Positions 24,553 through 32,208 of a stretch of DNA of 54,449 bases are shown piece after piece. Below the pieces are notes generated by a model, which worked only from the letters and a program-made list of their open reading frames with translations, was not told the origin of the DNA and made no database searches. The DNA is from an uncultured Nitrospiraceae bacterium (GTDB lineage: Bacteria > Nitrospirota > Thermodesulfovibrionia > Thermodesulfovibrionales > Dissulfurispiraceae): positions 1 through 54,449 of the forward strand of contig CAIJNL010000033.1 of NCBI GenBank assembly GCA_903822005.1. The letters run 5' to 3'. The translations under genes were made by a program, and so were the position numbers. Every line of letters starts with the position of its first letter. Positions within the stretch are counted from its first letter, which is position 1.

Positions 24553-25323
24553 ATGGTAATTCGTGCAAGTATTCTGAGTATAATCTGCATGATGCTCTTT
24601 TGCACCGCGGCATCCGCAGCGGAGACCATTTTCGTATATGGCCCGGGGGGACCCGCGCCAGCCATGAAGGAAGCTGCCCAGGTATTTAGTAAGCAGAATA
24701 ATACAAATCTTGAAGTGACCGCAGGACCCACTCCTCAATGGATTGGCAAAGCGAGAAATGATGCCGAAATTATTTACAGTGGTTCCGAATATATGATGAC
24801 AGACTTCGTTGTTGCGATGGAGGGGAGAATCGACAATTCATCCGTTACTTCGCTATATATGCGACCTTCAGCGATTCTTGTCCGCCCAGGCAATCCAAAA
24901 AAAATTAAAGGATTCAAGGATCTGCTTAGGGCGGGCGTTAAGGTGGTTGTAGTGCAGGGATCGGGACAGACCGGGATGTGGGAAGATGTTGCAGGCAAAC
25001 AGGGCGATATTGGTGCGGTTAAAGCATTCAGAAAAAATATAGTGTCATACGCTCCTAACAGTGCCGAGGCAAAGAAAGTATGGATAGAAAGACCTGACAT
25101 AGATGCCTGGCTGATTTATAATATATGGCAGATCGCAAATCCGACAATTGCTGACCTAATACCTATTGAAAAAGAGCACGTAGTCTATCGCGATTGTGGA
25201 ATTGTCTTAACTGCGAAGGGAATGACCAATCCTCTGGCTAGAAAATTCATTGATTTCATCCAGTCTGCAGAAGGAGCCCGCATATTCAAAAAATGGGGTT
25301 GGATTGTGCCTGACGGAATATAA
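24553..25323 (+). CDS. acfC: AcfC-like periplasmic solute-binding protein
   Basis: 256 aa. The ATG at 24553 is taken as start (GGAGGTT four bases upstream) rather than an in-frame TTG at 24541. A signal peptide (MVIRASILSIICMMLFCTAASAA) leads to 'ETIFVYGPGGPAPAMKEAAQVF', the hallmark opening of accessory colonization factor AcfC and related sulfate/molybdate-type binding proteins. 'AEIIYSGSEYMMTDF', 'VVVVQGSGQTGMWEDVAG' and a closing 'SAEGARIFKKWGW' fit the same family. It probably binds an oxyanion or small organic ligand in the periplasm. No transporter genes are adjacent. In Vibrio, AcfC is linked to chemotaxis and colonisation; a sensing role here is inference. Confidence 0.8.
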   Translation: MVIRASILSIICMMLFCTAASAAETIFVYGPGGPAPAMKEAAQVFSKQNNTNLEVTAGPTPQWIGKARNDAEIIYSGSEYMMTDFVVAMEGRIDNSSVTSLYMRPSAILVRPGNPKKIKGFKDLLRAGVKVVVVQGSGQTGMWEDVAGKQGDIGAVKAFRKNIVSYAPNSAEAKKVWIERPDIDAWLIYNIWQIANPTIADLIPIEKEHVVYRDCGIVLTAKGMTNPLARKFIDFIQSAEGARIFKKWGWIVPDGI

Positions 25324-25367
25324 GGCTTTAATAAAGCTTAGCAATAGCCTATCATGATGGAGTAAAA

Positions 25368-25400
25368 CAATGAAGTGCGGCGCAGTCCCGCACTTCATTG
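25368..25400. terminator. 13-bp hairpin after the AcfC-like gene
   Basis: CAATGAAGTGCGG (25368-25380) pairs with CCGCACTTCATTG (25388-25400) around a seven-base loop. No T-run follows, so it may be a weak terminator or an RNA-stabilising structure. Confidence 0.5.
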
Positions 25401-25483
25401 TGCATTCAGCATATTATTTCCGATTCGTTCTAATAACTGCATCGCATCTCGAAATATTATGTCAGTCACGCGGGCGGGCAAAT

Positions 25484-25510
25484 ATCAACATTTCTTGCGA
25501 CAATCAATAC
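25484..25510. repeat. 27-bp imperfect direct repeat, copy 2
   Basis: Second copy of the repeat at 24323-24349 (23 of 27 identical), between the AcfC-like gene and hicB. Confidence 0.5.
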
Positions 25511-25548
25511 TTTTAAGTGAATGGCCATTCTCACGATTTTCAGTAGAA

Positions 25549-25884
25549 CTAAGTGACTGATTCATTAACGGCTCGGCGCAGTTTCTCATTAAGCCATGCG
25601 TTAATACTTTCGTCGGATAGCTTTGCTGATAAGTAAATCTTTCTGTGTAACTCAGGAGAAATGCGCACAACAAACTTCCCAGTAAAGGGTTTATCGGGTT
25701 CCTCCCCTCGTTCCTTACAAAAAGAAAGATAATCGTCCACTGATTCCTTGAAGACCTTTTTAATCTCCTTAGCGGTCTTCCCCTGGAAAGTGACCACATC
25801 TTTTATGTCAATCACTTCACCGTGAAAAATCTCTGCTTCATCATCGAACTCAACCTTTGCTGTGTATCCTTTGTATTCCATCAT
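25549..25884 (-). CDS. hicB: HicB-family antitoxin
   Basis: 111 aa. The N-terminal half (MEYKGYTAKVEFDDEAEIFHGEVIDIKD, quoted in parts: 'YTAKVEFDDEA', 'FHGEVIDI') is the HicB partial RNase-H-like fold; 'VTFQGKTAKEIKKVFKESVDDYL' follows. The C-terminus ('FTGKFVVRISPELHRKIYLSAKLSDESINAWLNEKL') is a ribbon-helix-helix DNA-binding domain, so the antitoxin can repress its own operon. It neutralises the HicA mRNA-interferase encoded just upstream; the two overlap by four bases (ATGA), with toxin first, as is usual for hicAB. Confidence 0.9.
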   Translation of the reverse strand: MMEYKGYTAKVEFDDEAEIFHGEVIDIKDVVTFQGKTAKEIKKVFKESVDDYLSFCKERGEEPDKPFTGKFVVRISPELHRKIYLSAKLSDESINAWLNEKLRRAVNESVT

Positions 25885-26135
25885 GGTTTCACTCCCGCTT
25901 CGACAAGAAAACGGCGCATTGACTTAAGCGCTCCCTTGTCAGTTTCCTTTCTTGGGTGTGGACGGTGAAAAACCGCCCTGATTCCGTTGAGAGCAATCCT
26001 TACTCTCGATCCGCTTCCTTCGCTTATCTCGGCACCGATATGCCGCAGCAATGCAATGATATCGTCCCAATTCACATCCGACCTGATAGGGTTTTCAAAG
26101 ATGAGTGCCAGCGTCTTTTGATGCTTAACAGCCAT
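25881..26135 (-). CDS. hicA: HicA-family mRNA interferase toxin
   Basis: 84 aa from ATG 26135 (a TTG two codons upstream is in frame). It is a double-stranded-RNA-binding-like fold that cleaves mRNA. The motif 'GSRVRIALNGIRAVFHRPHP' followed by 'KGALKSMRRFLVEAGV' identifies the HicA subgroup with GSRV where classical HicA has a GS-His motif; the histidines in FHRPHP are conserved in that subgroup. No Shine-Dalgarno is visible: the 31-bp palindrome that likely serves as operator abuts the ATG, so translation may begin with a very short or absent leader. Confidence 0.88.
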   Translation of the reverse strand: MAVKHQKTLALIFENPIRSDVNWDDIIALLRHIGAEISEGSGSRVRIALNGIRAVFHRPHPRKETDKGALKSMRRFLVEAGVKP

Positions 26136-26136
26136 A

Positions 26137-26167
26137 GACAATAGTATCAGTTAATGATACTATTGTC
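26137..26167. promoter_or_regulatory. hicAB operator: 13-bp perfect inverted repeat
   Basis: GACAATAGTATCA (26137-26149), a GTTAA spacer, then TGATACTATTGTC (26155-26167). It abuts the toxin start codon, the expected place for binding by the ribbon-helix-helix domain of HicB or the HicAB complex. Confidence 0.8.
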
Positions 26168-26363
26168 AAGATGAAATATGGCCAAAACAGATCAACTTAG
26201 GTTTGCTGTCAGCGATAAGCAGATAGGATAATTATGAAAGTTTCTTTCGTAAATCCGCAATCTTAAGCAAAGGCTGATTGTATTGACTCTCAGTAGTAAT
26301 TTTGAATCGCTTTGTTCATCCTATCACTTTAAAATTGCTTTACAAACGCGGCACTGTTCACCC

Positions 26364-27002
26364 TCACTCCACAATCGTCCACGAAAACGAACCTATAAGT
26401 TCGCTTTCAGCTTCGATAGTATCGCCGACATTAAGAAGTCCGACACCTGACGGGGTGCCGGTATACATTAAATCGCCAGGATAGAGCGTCCATATCTTGC
26501 TCAGCTCTACGAGGAGTTTTCCAATGCTGACTACAAGGTTGCCGGTATTCCTCTTCTGCCGCTGCTCTCCGTTGACCTTGCAGCCAAATGAGATATTATT
26601 CAGGTCGATCGACTCATTATACGGAATGAAGTTTCCAATAGGAGCACTCTGATCAAAGGCCTTTGCGATTTCCCAGGGCTGGCCTTTTTCCCTCAGTTTG
26701 TTCTGCACGTCCCGCAAGGTCAGGTCCAGACCGACAGTTATCGAATCTATAAAGGCAAGTGCTTCTTTCTCTGTGCGCGCTTTCCCCTTGCGTCCTATCC
26801 TGACCACTATCTCGACCTCATGGCTCAGCTCTTTGCCATGCTTGGGATACCGGATCTTATCTCCCGGCGCAACAAGGCATGTTGCGGGTTTCATAAAAAT
26901 GACCGGTTTTTCCGGAGGTGTATTTGAGATTTCCCTTATATGGTCCAGGTAATTAAGGCCAAAACAGAAAATGCGTGTCATGGTTGCTCCGCTTCTGGGC
27001 AT
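26364..27002 (-). CDS. Fumarylacetoacetate hydrolase (FAH) family protein
   Basis: 212 aa from ATG 27002, chosen because GGAGG lies eight bases upstream; the longer GTG frame has no ribosome binding site. It begins MPRSGATMTRIFCFGLNYLDH, with the family 'GLNY.dH' motif. 'HEVEIVVRIG' carries the metal-binding Glu residues (E-x-E) and 'GLDLTLRDVQ' the Asp that completes the site. 'PGDLMYTGTPSGVG' is the conserved C-terminal signature. The size and sequence resemble the FAHD1/YcgM subgroup, which hydrolyses acylpyruvates or decarboxylates oxaloacetate. It is a single gene, with no sign of an aromatic-degradation cluster around it. Confidence 0.85.
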   Translation of the reverse strand: MPRSGATMTRIFCFGLNYLDHIREISNTPPEKPVIFMKPATCLVAPGDKIRYPKHGKELSHEVEIVVRIGRKGKARTEKEALAFIDSITVGLDLTLRDVQNKLREKGQPWEIAKAFDQSAPIGNFIPYNESIDLNNISFGCKVNGEQRQKRNTGNLVVSIGKLLVELSKIWTLYPGDLMYTGTPSGVGLLNVGDTIEAESELIGSFSWTIVE

Positions 27003-27232
27003 TTTAATATCCTCCGTCACTGATTATGAATATCTGCAACTTGCTTTAAATCGCTGCGGCCTTGGTATTGTCCGGATAAAATAGCATAAATTAATAAAAT
27101 CATGATATACCTTATATGTTATTATTTAATTCCGGCAGATTACTTTTTTAATCGCGCTCCTTAAATTTGGGCTGAAAGTTTTTATATTATAAACAAGAGA
27201 CATATGTTCAATGGAGTTGTATAAGGGGAGAC

Positions 27233-28603
27233 ATGTCAAAGAGCCTTTTAATAGTCGAACATGAAGAATCGCTGAGAGAATCCCTCAGGCAGATGTTCGT
27301 CGACGACGGTTATTTCGTTGAGACAAGCGATTCCGCCGAGAGCGGGCTTGGACTCTTAAAGGCGCGCTTCTATGACGTGATCATCTCCGATGTGCAGCTG
27401 CCCGGCATGGACTGTGTCGAGTTCTTCTCAAAGGTCAAGGAAGAGACGCCGGACCAGGTATTTATTGTTATAACGCCCTCAGCTTCAATCGAGACCGCAA
27501 AGAAGGCACTAAAGGCAGGCGCATTTGATTTTGTTATGAAGCCGGTGATCAGCGATGAGATAGGGCAGCTGGTAAGAAATGCCATACGCCACAGGACCCT
27601 GCTTTCGCAGAACCTGCTTTTAAGAAGGGAGATCGGAAAGGATTTCGATTTCAGCAGCATTATAGGTGAAAATGCGGTACTGCAGTCGATCATAGGTCAG
27701 GTAAAGAAGGTTGTAGATTCCAGGAGCAACGTCTTGCTTTTGGGTGAGACCGGCACAGGCAAGGAGCTTTTTGCGCGCGTCATTCACAATAACAGCCTGA
27801 GAAGGGACATGCCCTTTATCCCGATTAACTGTTCCGCAATCCCGGAAAACCTGCTCGAGAGCGAGCTGTTCGGTCATTTGAAAGGCGCGTTTACCGGCGC
27901 GATTGCAGCCAAGAAAGGACTGTTCGCCGAAGCGGACGGCGGCACGGTCTTTCTGGATGAGATAGGTGATTTGAGTATTTCGTTCCAGGTCAAGCTGCTG
28001 CGCGTACTCGAAGACCAGATGATCAGGCCGGTTGGCAGCAACAAGGCCGCCAAGGTGGACTTAAGATTTATTTCTGCGACCAACCGGGACCTTAAAGCGG
28101 GTGTTGAGAAGGGCACTTTCCGTGAAGACCTTTTTTACAGGATACATGCCATCACCCTGCAGATACCTCCTTTGCGTGAGAGAAGAGACGATATTCCGAT
28201 GCTCGCGCAATATTATTTACACCTATATGCGGAGGAACTCCAGACACCGGTCAAGGGAATCACGCCCGAGGCCCTTGCGGTGATCTGCACTTACGATTGG
28301 CCCGGAAATGTACGCGAGCTGCAGAACGTTATCGAAAGGGCCGTGCTTATCGCGGAGAGAGACAACATCGATGTGTCGGACCTGCCCGAAGGAGTGGGCG
28401 TTTCGGAAATGCCTGCCAGCCGGGGGCAGGATGAAGATTTCCTGACCGCGTCTTTGCGTAAACGACTGACGATTGATAATTATACAAAGGAATTTATCAT
28501 GAAATATGAAAACACTTATAATGAGCAGCAGATAGCCGATATGCTTGGAATAACAAGAAAATCCCTATGGGAAAGACGCAAGAAATGGGGCCTGAGCAGA
28601 TAG
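27233..28603 (+). CDS. NtrC-type sigma54 response regulator, likely activator of the acetate block
   Basis: 456 aa. The receiver domain (1-115) keeps phospho-acceptor D53, T81 and K103, but the Mg-binding acidic pair, normally Asp-Asp, is E9-H10 ('LLIVEHEES'). Phosphorylation chemistry may therefore be altered or absent. The AAA+ domain has GETGTGKE, GAFTGA and TVFLDEIGDL, all intact. The final helix-turn-helix is 'QQIADMLGITRKSLWERRKKW'. No histidine kinase gene adjoins it; the hybrid kinase at 37250 is the nearest. Downstream, three sigma54 promoters each have paired GTTAC-N5-GTnnC elements upstream, which are the natural candidates for its binding sites. Confidence 0.87.
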   Translation: MSKSLLIVEHEESLRESLRQMFVDDGYFVETSDSAESGLGLLKARFYDVIISDVQLPGMDCVEFFSKVKEETPDQVFIVITPSASIETAKKALKAGAFDFVMKPVISDEIGQLVRNAIRHRTLLSQNLLLRREIGKDFDFSSIIGENAVLQSIIGQVKKVVDSRSNVLLLGETGTGKELFARVIHNNSLRRDMPFIPINCSAIPENLLESELFGHLKGAFTGAIAAKKGLFAEADGGTVFLDEIGDLSISFQVKLLRVLEDQMIRPVGSNKAAKVDLRFISATNRDLKAGVEKGTFREDLFYRIHAITLQIPPLRERRDDIPMLAQYYLHLYAEELQTPVKGITPEALAVICTYDWPGNVRELQNVIERAVLIAERDNIDVSDLPEGVGVSEMPASRGQDEDFLTASLRKRLTIDNYTKEFIMKYENTYNEQQIADMLGITRKSLWERRKKWGLSR

Positions 28604-28631
28604 TATTTGTTCTTCTTTTTCCTTAGTCGGC

Positions 28632-28677
28632 GTTACTTTTTGTAACATCGCAACTTTTCCGCGTTACGTTTGGTTGC
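28632..28677. promoter_or_regulatory. Paired GTTAC-N5-GTnnC elements, candidate enhancer 1
   Basis: GTTACtttttGTAAC (28632-28646), a perfect inverted repeat, and a weaker GTTACgtttgGTTGC (28663-28677). Starts are 31 bp apart, three helical turns. They lie about 90-130 bp upstream of the sigma54 promoter at 28763. Confidence 0.65.
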
Positions 28678-28762
28678 ATATCCGCCTGGATGCATGCAAA
28701 CCTTAGCCGCCTATCTCATTGATAATACTGAAATATGGCGGTATTTTTTTGTACCTTTTTTT

Positions 28763-28777
28763 TGGCATTATACTTGC
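28763..28777 (+). promoter_or_regulatory. Sigma54 promoter of the zinc-ribbon mini-gene
   Basis: TGGCAT-TATAC-TTGC, with TT following: matches the -24/-12 consensus at all key positions. From -24 to about 12 bases past -12 it is nearly identical to the acs promoter at 29507. Confidence 0.8.
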
Positions 28778-28876
28778 TTCTATTAAACAGCAGTAAGGAT
28801 GAATGTAATATTCCAGCTTCATTGAATACGCTGAAATAAGACGCATCCACCAGATTAAAAAGATATAGGAGGGCTT

Positions 28877-29056
28877 ATGAGATTCATTACCTGCGAAAAT
28901 TGCAAGAATATCCTGAAGTTCTTTGTGCCTGAAAGGCAGGACAACAAATTCTATCACCGCTGCTGTACCTGCGGAGTTGTGAATGACCTGGCCCTGGACG
29001 CTGCATCGAGCGGCGAAAACAGGCCCGTGTTTAAAGTAGTCGGCTCCCGCCGTTAA
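28877..29056 (+). CDS. 59-aa zinc-ribbon-like protein
   Basis: ATG 28877, with TAGGAGGG four bases upstream; stop TAA 29054-29056. The peptide starts MRFITCENCKNILKFF and has CxxC pairs at C6/C9 and C29/C32 (with an extra C30), the layout of a small zinc ribbon. It is hydrophilic and cytoplasmic. The sigma54 promoter with paired upstream elements places it in the same regulon as acs. A small regulator or adaptor is possible; function is not known. A hairpin terminator lies about 150 bp downstream. Confidence 0.7.
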   Translation: MRFITCENCKNILKFFVPERQDNKFYHRCCTCGVVNDLALDAASSGENRPVFKVVGSRR

Positions 29057-29133
29057 TAGACAGCATGGTTAATGGCGCCGGCAGTACTTTTATTAACTGA
29101 ATACTAATAATTGAGGCAGCATATAATCTGCAT

Positions 29134-29235
29134 TGATTGTGCGGCTTGACTGCGGCAGGATAGTAGGGGCTGCCGCACGAATAGCTAAATGCTGTCTTTT
29201 GAATATGCGCCACGCGTGGACGTGGCGCATTTATT
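29134..29235 (+). ncRNA. Possible small structured RNA ending in a terminator
   Basis: A TATAAT (29122-29127) lies upstream, then a hairpin TGCGGCAG/CTGCCGCA (29151-29158 with 29170-29177), then a 10-bp terminator stem ATGCGCCACG/CGTGGCGCAT (29205-29214 with 29221-29230) and TTTATTT. No convincing -35 is present, so these may equally be part of the 3' untranslated region of the mini-gene. The rest of 29057-29619 holds the enhancer and promoter of acs. Confidence 0.25.
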
Positions 29236-29236
29236 T
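29205..29236 (+). terminator. Rho-independent terminator before the acs promoter
   Basis: 10-bp perfect stem ATGCGCCACG/CGTGGCGCAT, six-base loop, then TTATTT. It isolates the mini-gene transcript from acs. Confidence 0.85.
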
Positions 29237-29387
29237 CAGCATGACGCCGAATGCATCGAACAGTTGAATTGCGCCTGCCATTCAAAGCGTATGCCTTTAA
29301 CGATCAAATCAATTTACAACCCTCAATCGAATTATATAATTGACTGACGCACGCTCCTTTTGCTTTTCGATTTTATTATTCGGTGCC

Positions 29388-29432
29388 GTTACAATTTGTA
29401 GCATGCATCTCCGACGAGTTACTTTTTGTTAC
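29388..29432. promoter_or_regulatory. Paired GTTAC-N5-GTnnC elements, candidate enhancer 2
   Basis: GTTACaatttGTAGC (29388-29402) and GTTACtttttGTTAC (29418-29432), starts 30 bp apart, 75-120 bp upstream of the acs sigma54 promoter. Confidence 0.65.
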
Positions 29433-29506
29433 ACCGCTTTTTTACTGCATCCCGCAAAAACCACTGATTACGCCATATTTTGGCCTTTTAGCGGCTTTTT
29501 AGCTAT

Positions 29507-29521
29507 TGGCATCATACTTGC
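29507..29521 (+). promoter_or_regulatory. Sigma54 promoter of acs
   Basis: TGGCAT-CATAC-TTGC: full agreement with the consensus. The flanking CTCTATTAAA is shared with the 28763 promoter. The acs ATG is about 100 bp downstream. Confidence 0.82.
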
Positions 29522-29619
29522 TCTATTAAATGTGTCACCTTAAATAGATGCAATCAGGGCGCGTTAGGTGAATTAGTGCGGCTGACACAAACAGCTGATA
29601 TAAAATCGGGAGGAACGAG

Positions 29620-31701
29620 ATGAAGGCGACGTTGGAGAAAAAGACGAAACGCAAAAGTTTTGGCATGGCCGCGGATATAGTTGCTCCGAAAAAGGTTTCC
29701 AGGAGCAGCGGAAACGGGAAGCGTAAGTCACTTGCTGAAACCATCGATGTCCTTTCTATTGAAGGGATGACCTTTCCGCCCTCAAAAGAGTTCAGCGAAA
29801 AGTCTTATATAAGAAACATGGATGAGTACGACAGGATCTACAAGCGCGCCATGGAGCATCCTGAATTGTTCTGGGCCGAGATGGCTGAAGAAAACCTGTC
29901 GTGGTACAAGAAATGGGACAAGGTGCTGGAATATGATTTTGAGCGGCCCACTATTAAATGGTTTATAGGTGCCAGATTGAATGTCACCTATAACTGCCTT
30001 GACAGGCATCTGACGGGGCCCAACAGGAACAAGGCTGCCATTGTGTGGGAATCTGACGAGGGCGACTACAAAACATACACCTATCAGCAGCTCCATTATG
30101 AGGTGAACCGTTTTGCGAATGTCCTGAAAAAACATGGCATAGGAAAGGGCGACAGGGTCACCATTTATCTTCCCATGGTTCCGGAACTGACGATAGCGAT
30201 GCTCGCCTGCGCAAGGATAGGAGCGATACATAGCGTGGTTTTCGCCGGCTTCTCGCCAAAGTCCCTCAGGGACAGGATCAACCATTGCGAATCCAAGCTT
30301 CTCATCACTGCTGACGAGGGAATAAGGGGCAGGAGAAAAGTGCCGCTCAAGGCCAACGCTGATGAGGCACTGCTCGGATGCCCGTGCGTAAGGGAAATGA
30401 TCGTTGTAAAGAGAAGCGCCGGTGATGTGGACATGAGCCCCGGCAGGGATTTCTGGTGGCATCAGGAAATGTCGGTGAAGAGCATCGCGAATTACTGCGA
30501 ACCTGAGCAGATGGACGCCGAAGACCCGCTGTTCATTCTTTATACGTCAGGGTCTACGGGCAAGCCAAAGGGTGTGCTGCATACCACGGCAGGATACCTG
30601 CTTCATGCGGCCCTTTCGTTCAAATGGGTTTTCGATTACCATCCCGAAGACATTCACTTCTGCACTGCAGACATAGGATGGATAACCGGACACAGTTATA
30701 TAGTTTACGGACCGCTTGTATGCGGGGCGACCAGCATTATGTTTGAAGGCGTACCGACCTATCCAGATCCGGGAAGGTTCTGGGACATTGTAGACAAGCA
30801 CAAGGTGAATATATTTTATACAGCGCCAACAGCGATCAGGGCCCTGATGAGAGAGGGAGAAGGTTGGGTCAAGAACCATGACCTCTCGTCGCTGAAGCTG
30901 CTCGGGTCGGTCGGCGAGCCGATCAACCCTGAGGCCTGGAAATGGTATTACGAAAATGTCGGGGAAAAGAGATTGCCGCTGGTGGACACCTGGTGGCAGA
31001 CAGAAACAGGCGGCATAATGATAGCGCCCTTGCCCGGCGCCATGAGCTTGAAACCCGGATCAGCATGCAAGCCGCTGCCCGGTATAGTGCCGCGGGTACT
31101 GAAGGAAGACGGAACGCCTGCTGCTGCGAATGAAGGCGGTTATCTTGTGATAGAAAAGCCCTGGCCCGGCATGCTGAGAGGCACCTGGGGCGACCCTGAA
31201 AACAAGCGGGTCAATGAGGAGTATTTCACCCGCTTCCCCGGGAAGTATTTCACCGGAGACGGCGCCAGGTATGACGAGAACGGAGACTACTGGCTGATGG
31301 GCAGAATCGATGACGTGCTTAATGTCTCGGGCCACAGGATAGGAACGGCCGAGGTTGAATCCGCGCTCGTCAGCCATCCGTCGGTGGCCGAATCGGCGGT
31401 CGTGGGCTTCCCTCATGAGATCAAGGGCGAAGGCATTTATGCATATGTTGTTCTTAAGGGAGATTGCGAGCCGTCTGCCAGCCTGGCAATGATGCTTACC
31501 GGTCATGTCAGGGAGGTAATCGGAGCAATCGCCAGCCCGGACAAGATACAGTTCGCGCCCGGATTGCCGAAGACGAGAAGCGGAAAGATCATGAGGAGAA
31601 TACTCAGGAAAGTGGCCTGCGGAGAGCTCGAAAACCTTGGGGACACATCTACTCTGGCCGACCCCTCGGTCGTTGACGCCATAGTAACGAACAGGCTTTA
31701 A
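29620..31701 (+). CDS. acs: Acetyl-CoA synthetase (AMP-forming)
   Basis: 693 aa, about 40 longer than usual because of a basic, low-complexity N-terminal extension (MKATLEKKTKRKSFG...). It converts acetate, ATP and CoA to acetyl-CoA through acetyl-AMP. Family motifs: 'LYTSGSTGKPKG' (phosphate-binding loop), 'YTAPTAIRALM', 'DTWWQTETGG' (adenylate-forming signature), 'GRIDDVLNVSGHRIGTAEVE' (hinge) and 'PKTRSGKIMRR', whose Lys is the catalytic residue that protein acetyltransferases acetylate in many bacteria. A GGGAGGAACGAG ribosome binding site precedes the ATG. It is transcribed alone from a sigma54 promoter and ends in a strong terminator. The regulator at 27233 and the ActP operon downstream complete an acetate-scavenging set. 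Confidence 0.95.
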   Translation: MKATLEKKTKRKSFGMAADIVAPKKVSRSSGNGKRKSLAETIDVLSIEGMTFPPSKEFSEKSYIRNMDEYDRIYKRAMEHPELFWAEMAEENLSWYKKWDKVLEYDFERPTIKWFIGARLNVTYNCLDRHLTGPNRNKAAIVWESDEGDYKTYTYQQLHYEVNRFANVLKKHGIGKGDRVTIYLPMVPELTIAMLACARIGAIHSVVFAGFSPKSLRDRINHCESKLLITADEGIRGRRKVPLKANADEALLGCPCVREMIVVKRSAGDVDMSPGRDFWWHQEMSVKSIANYCEPEQMDAEDPLFILYTSGSTGKPKGVLHTTAGYLLHAALSFKWVFDYHPEDIHFCTADIGWITGHSYIVYGPLVCGATSIMFEGVPTYPDPGRFWDIVDKHKVNIFYTAPTAIRALMREGEGWVKNHDLSSLKLLGSVGEPINPEAWKWYYENVGEKRLPLVDTWWQTETGGIMIAPLPGAMSLKPGSACKPLPGIVPRVLKEDGTPAAANEGGYLVIEKPWPGMLRGTWGDPENKRVNEEYFTRFPGKYFTGDGARYDENGDYWLMGRIDDVLNVSGHRIGTAEVESALVSHPSVAESAVVGFPHEIKGEGIYAYVVLKGDCEPSASLAMMLTGHVREVIGAIASPDKIQFAPGLPKTRSGKIMRRILRKVACGELENLGDTSTLADPSVVDAIVTNRL

Positions 31702-31735
31702 CAAATATTGTCTTAAGGCTGTCTGCCGCAACTTT

Positions 31736-31769
31736 TGGAGAGGGATCCCTCCCCCCTCTCCACTTTTTT
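31736..31769 (+). terminator. Rho-independent terminator of acs
   Basis: TGGAGAGGG (31736-31744) pairs with CCCTCTCCA (31754-31762), followed by a seven-base T-run. Confidence 0.9.
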
Positions 31770-31813
31770 TGTCCCCTTAAAACGGACTATTTGTGGCAGC
31801 TCAAACCGATGAT

Positions 31814-31860
31814 GTTACTTTTTGTAGCGTCTTTTTGGGTAGTATATTACATTACGTTAC
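31814..31860. promoter_or_regulatory. Paired GTTAC-N5-GTnnC elements, candidate enhancer 3
   Basis: GTTACtttttGTAGC (31814-31828) and a weaker ATTACattacGTTAC (31846-31860), 32 bp apart. They lie about 305-350 bp upstream of the sigma54 promoter at 32164, further than in the other two cases. The intervening sequence to 32163 shows nothing else recognisable. Confidence 0.55.
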
Positions 31861-32163
31861 ATTCACCCTGGTTTCAGTATCGGGCATGTGTTATTCGCGC
31901 AATCGCATGGAATTTCTTTTCAGTCATCCTGTTCTTCATAATCAGCTTCCGTCCTGCGTTCATGACACGGGCTGTCTTAAACGCGTTTCGTCACTCGTGA
32001 CTTTGTTGGCAATAACATAATGATTTACAAGCATATTTTCTTACCATGTGTTGCCGGGACCCAGGGCTTTCTTCCTGTCGATTGGCCGCTGTCCGCAGCC
32101 GTGCCCTGTATAACACCCGAAGCATAGCTGTGCCTCAAGTCATTCATTCCTGATCGAGGCAAG

Positions 32164-32178
32164 TGGCATCAATATTGC
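32164..32178 (+). promoter_or_regulatory. Sigma54 promoter of the DUF294-actP operon
   Basis: TGGCAT-CAATA-TTGC followed by TA: full consensus. Transcription should start near 32190, at or just before the first ATG (32191). Confidence 0.78.
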
Positions 32179-32208
32179 TATATTTATAATATGAGACAAA
32201 AAAGCAGT

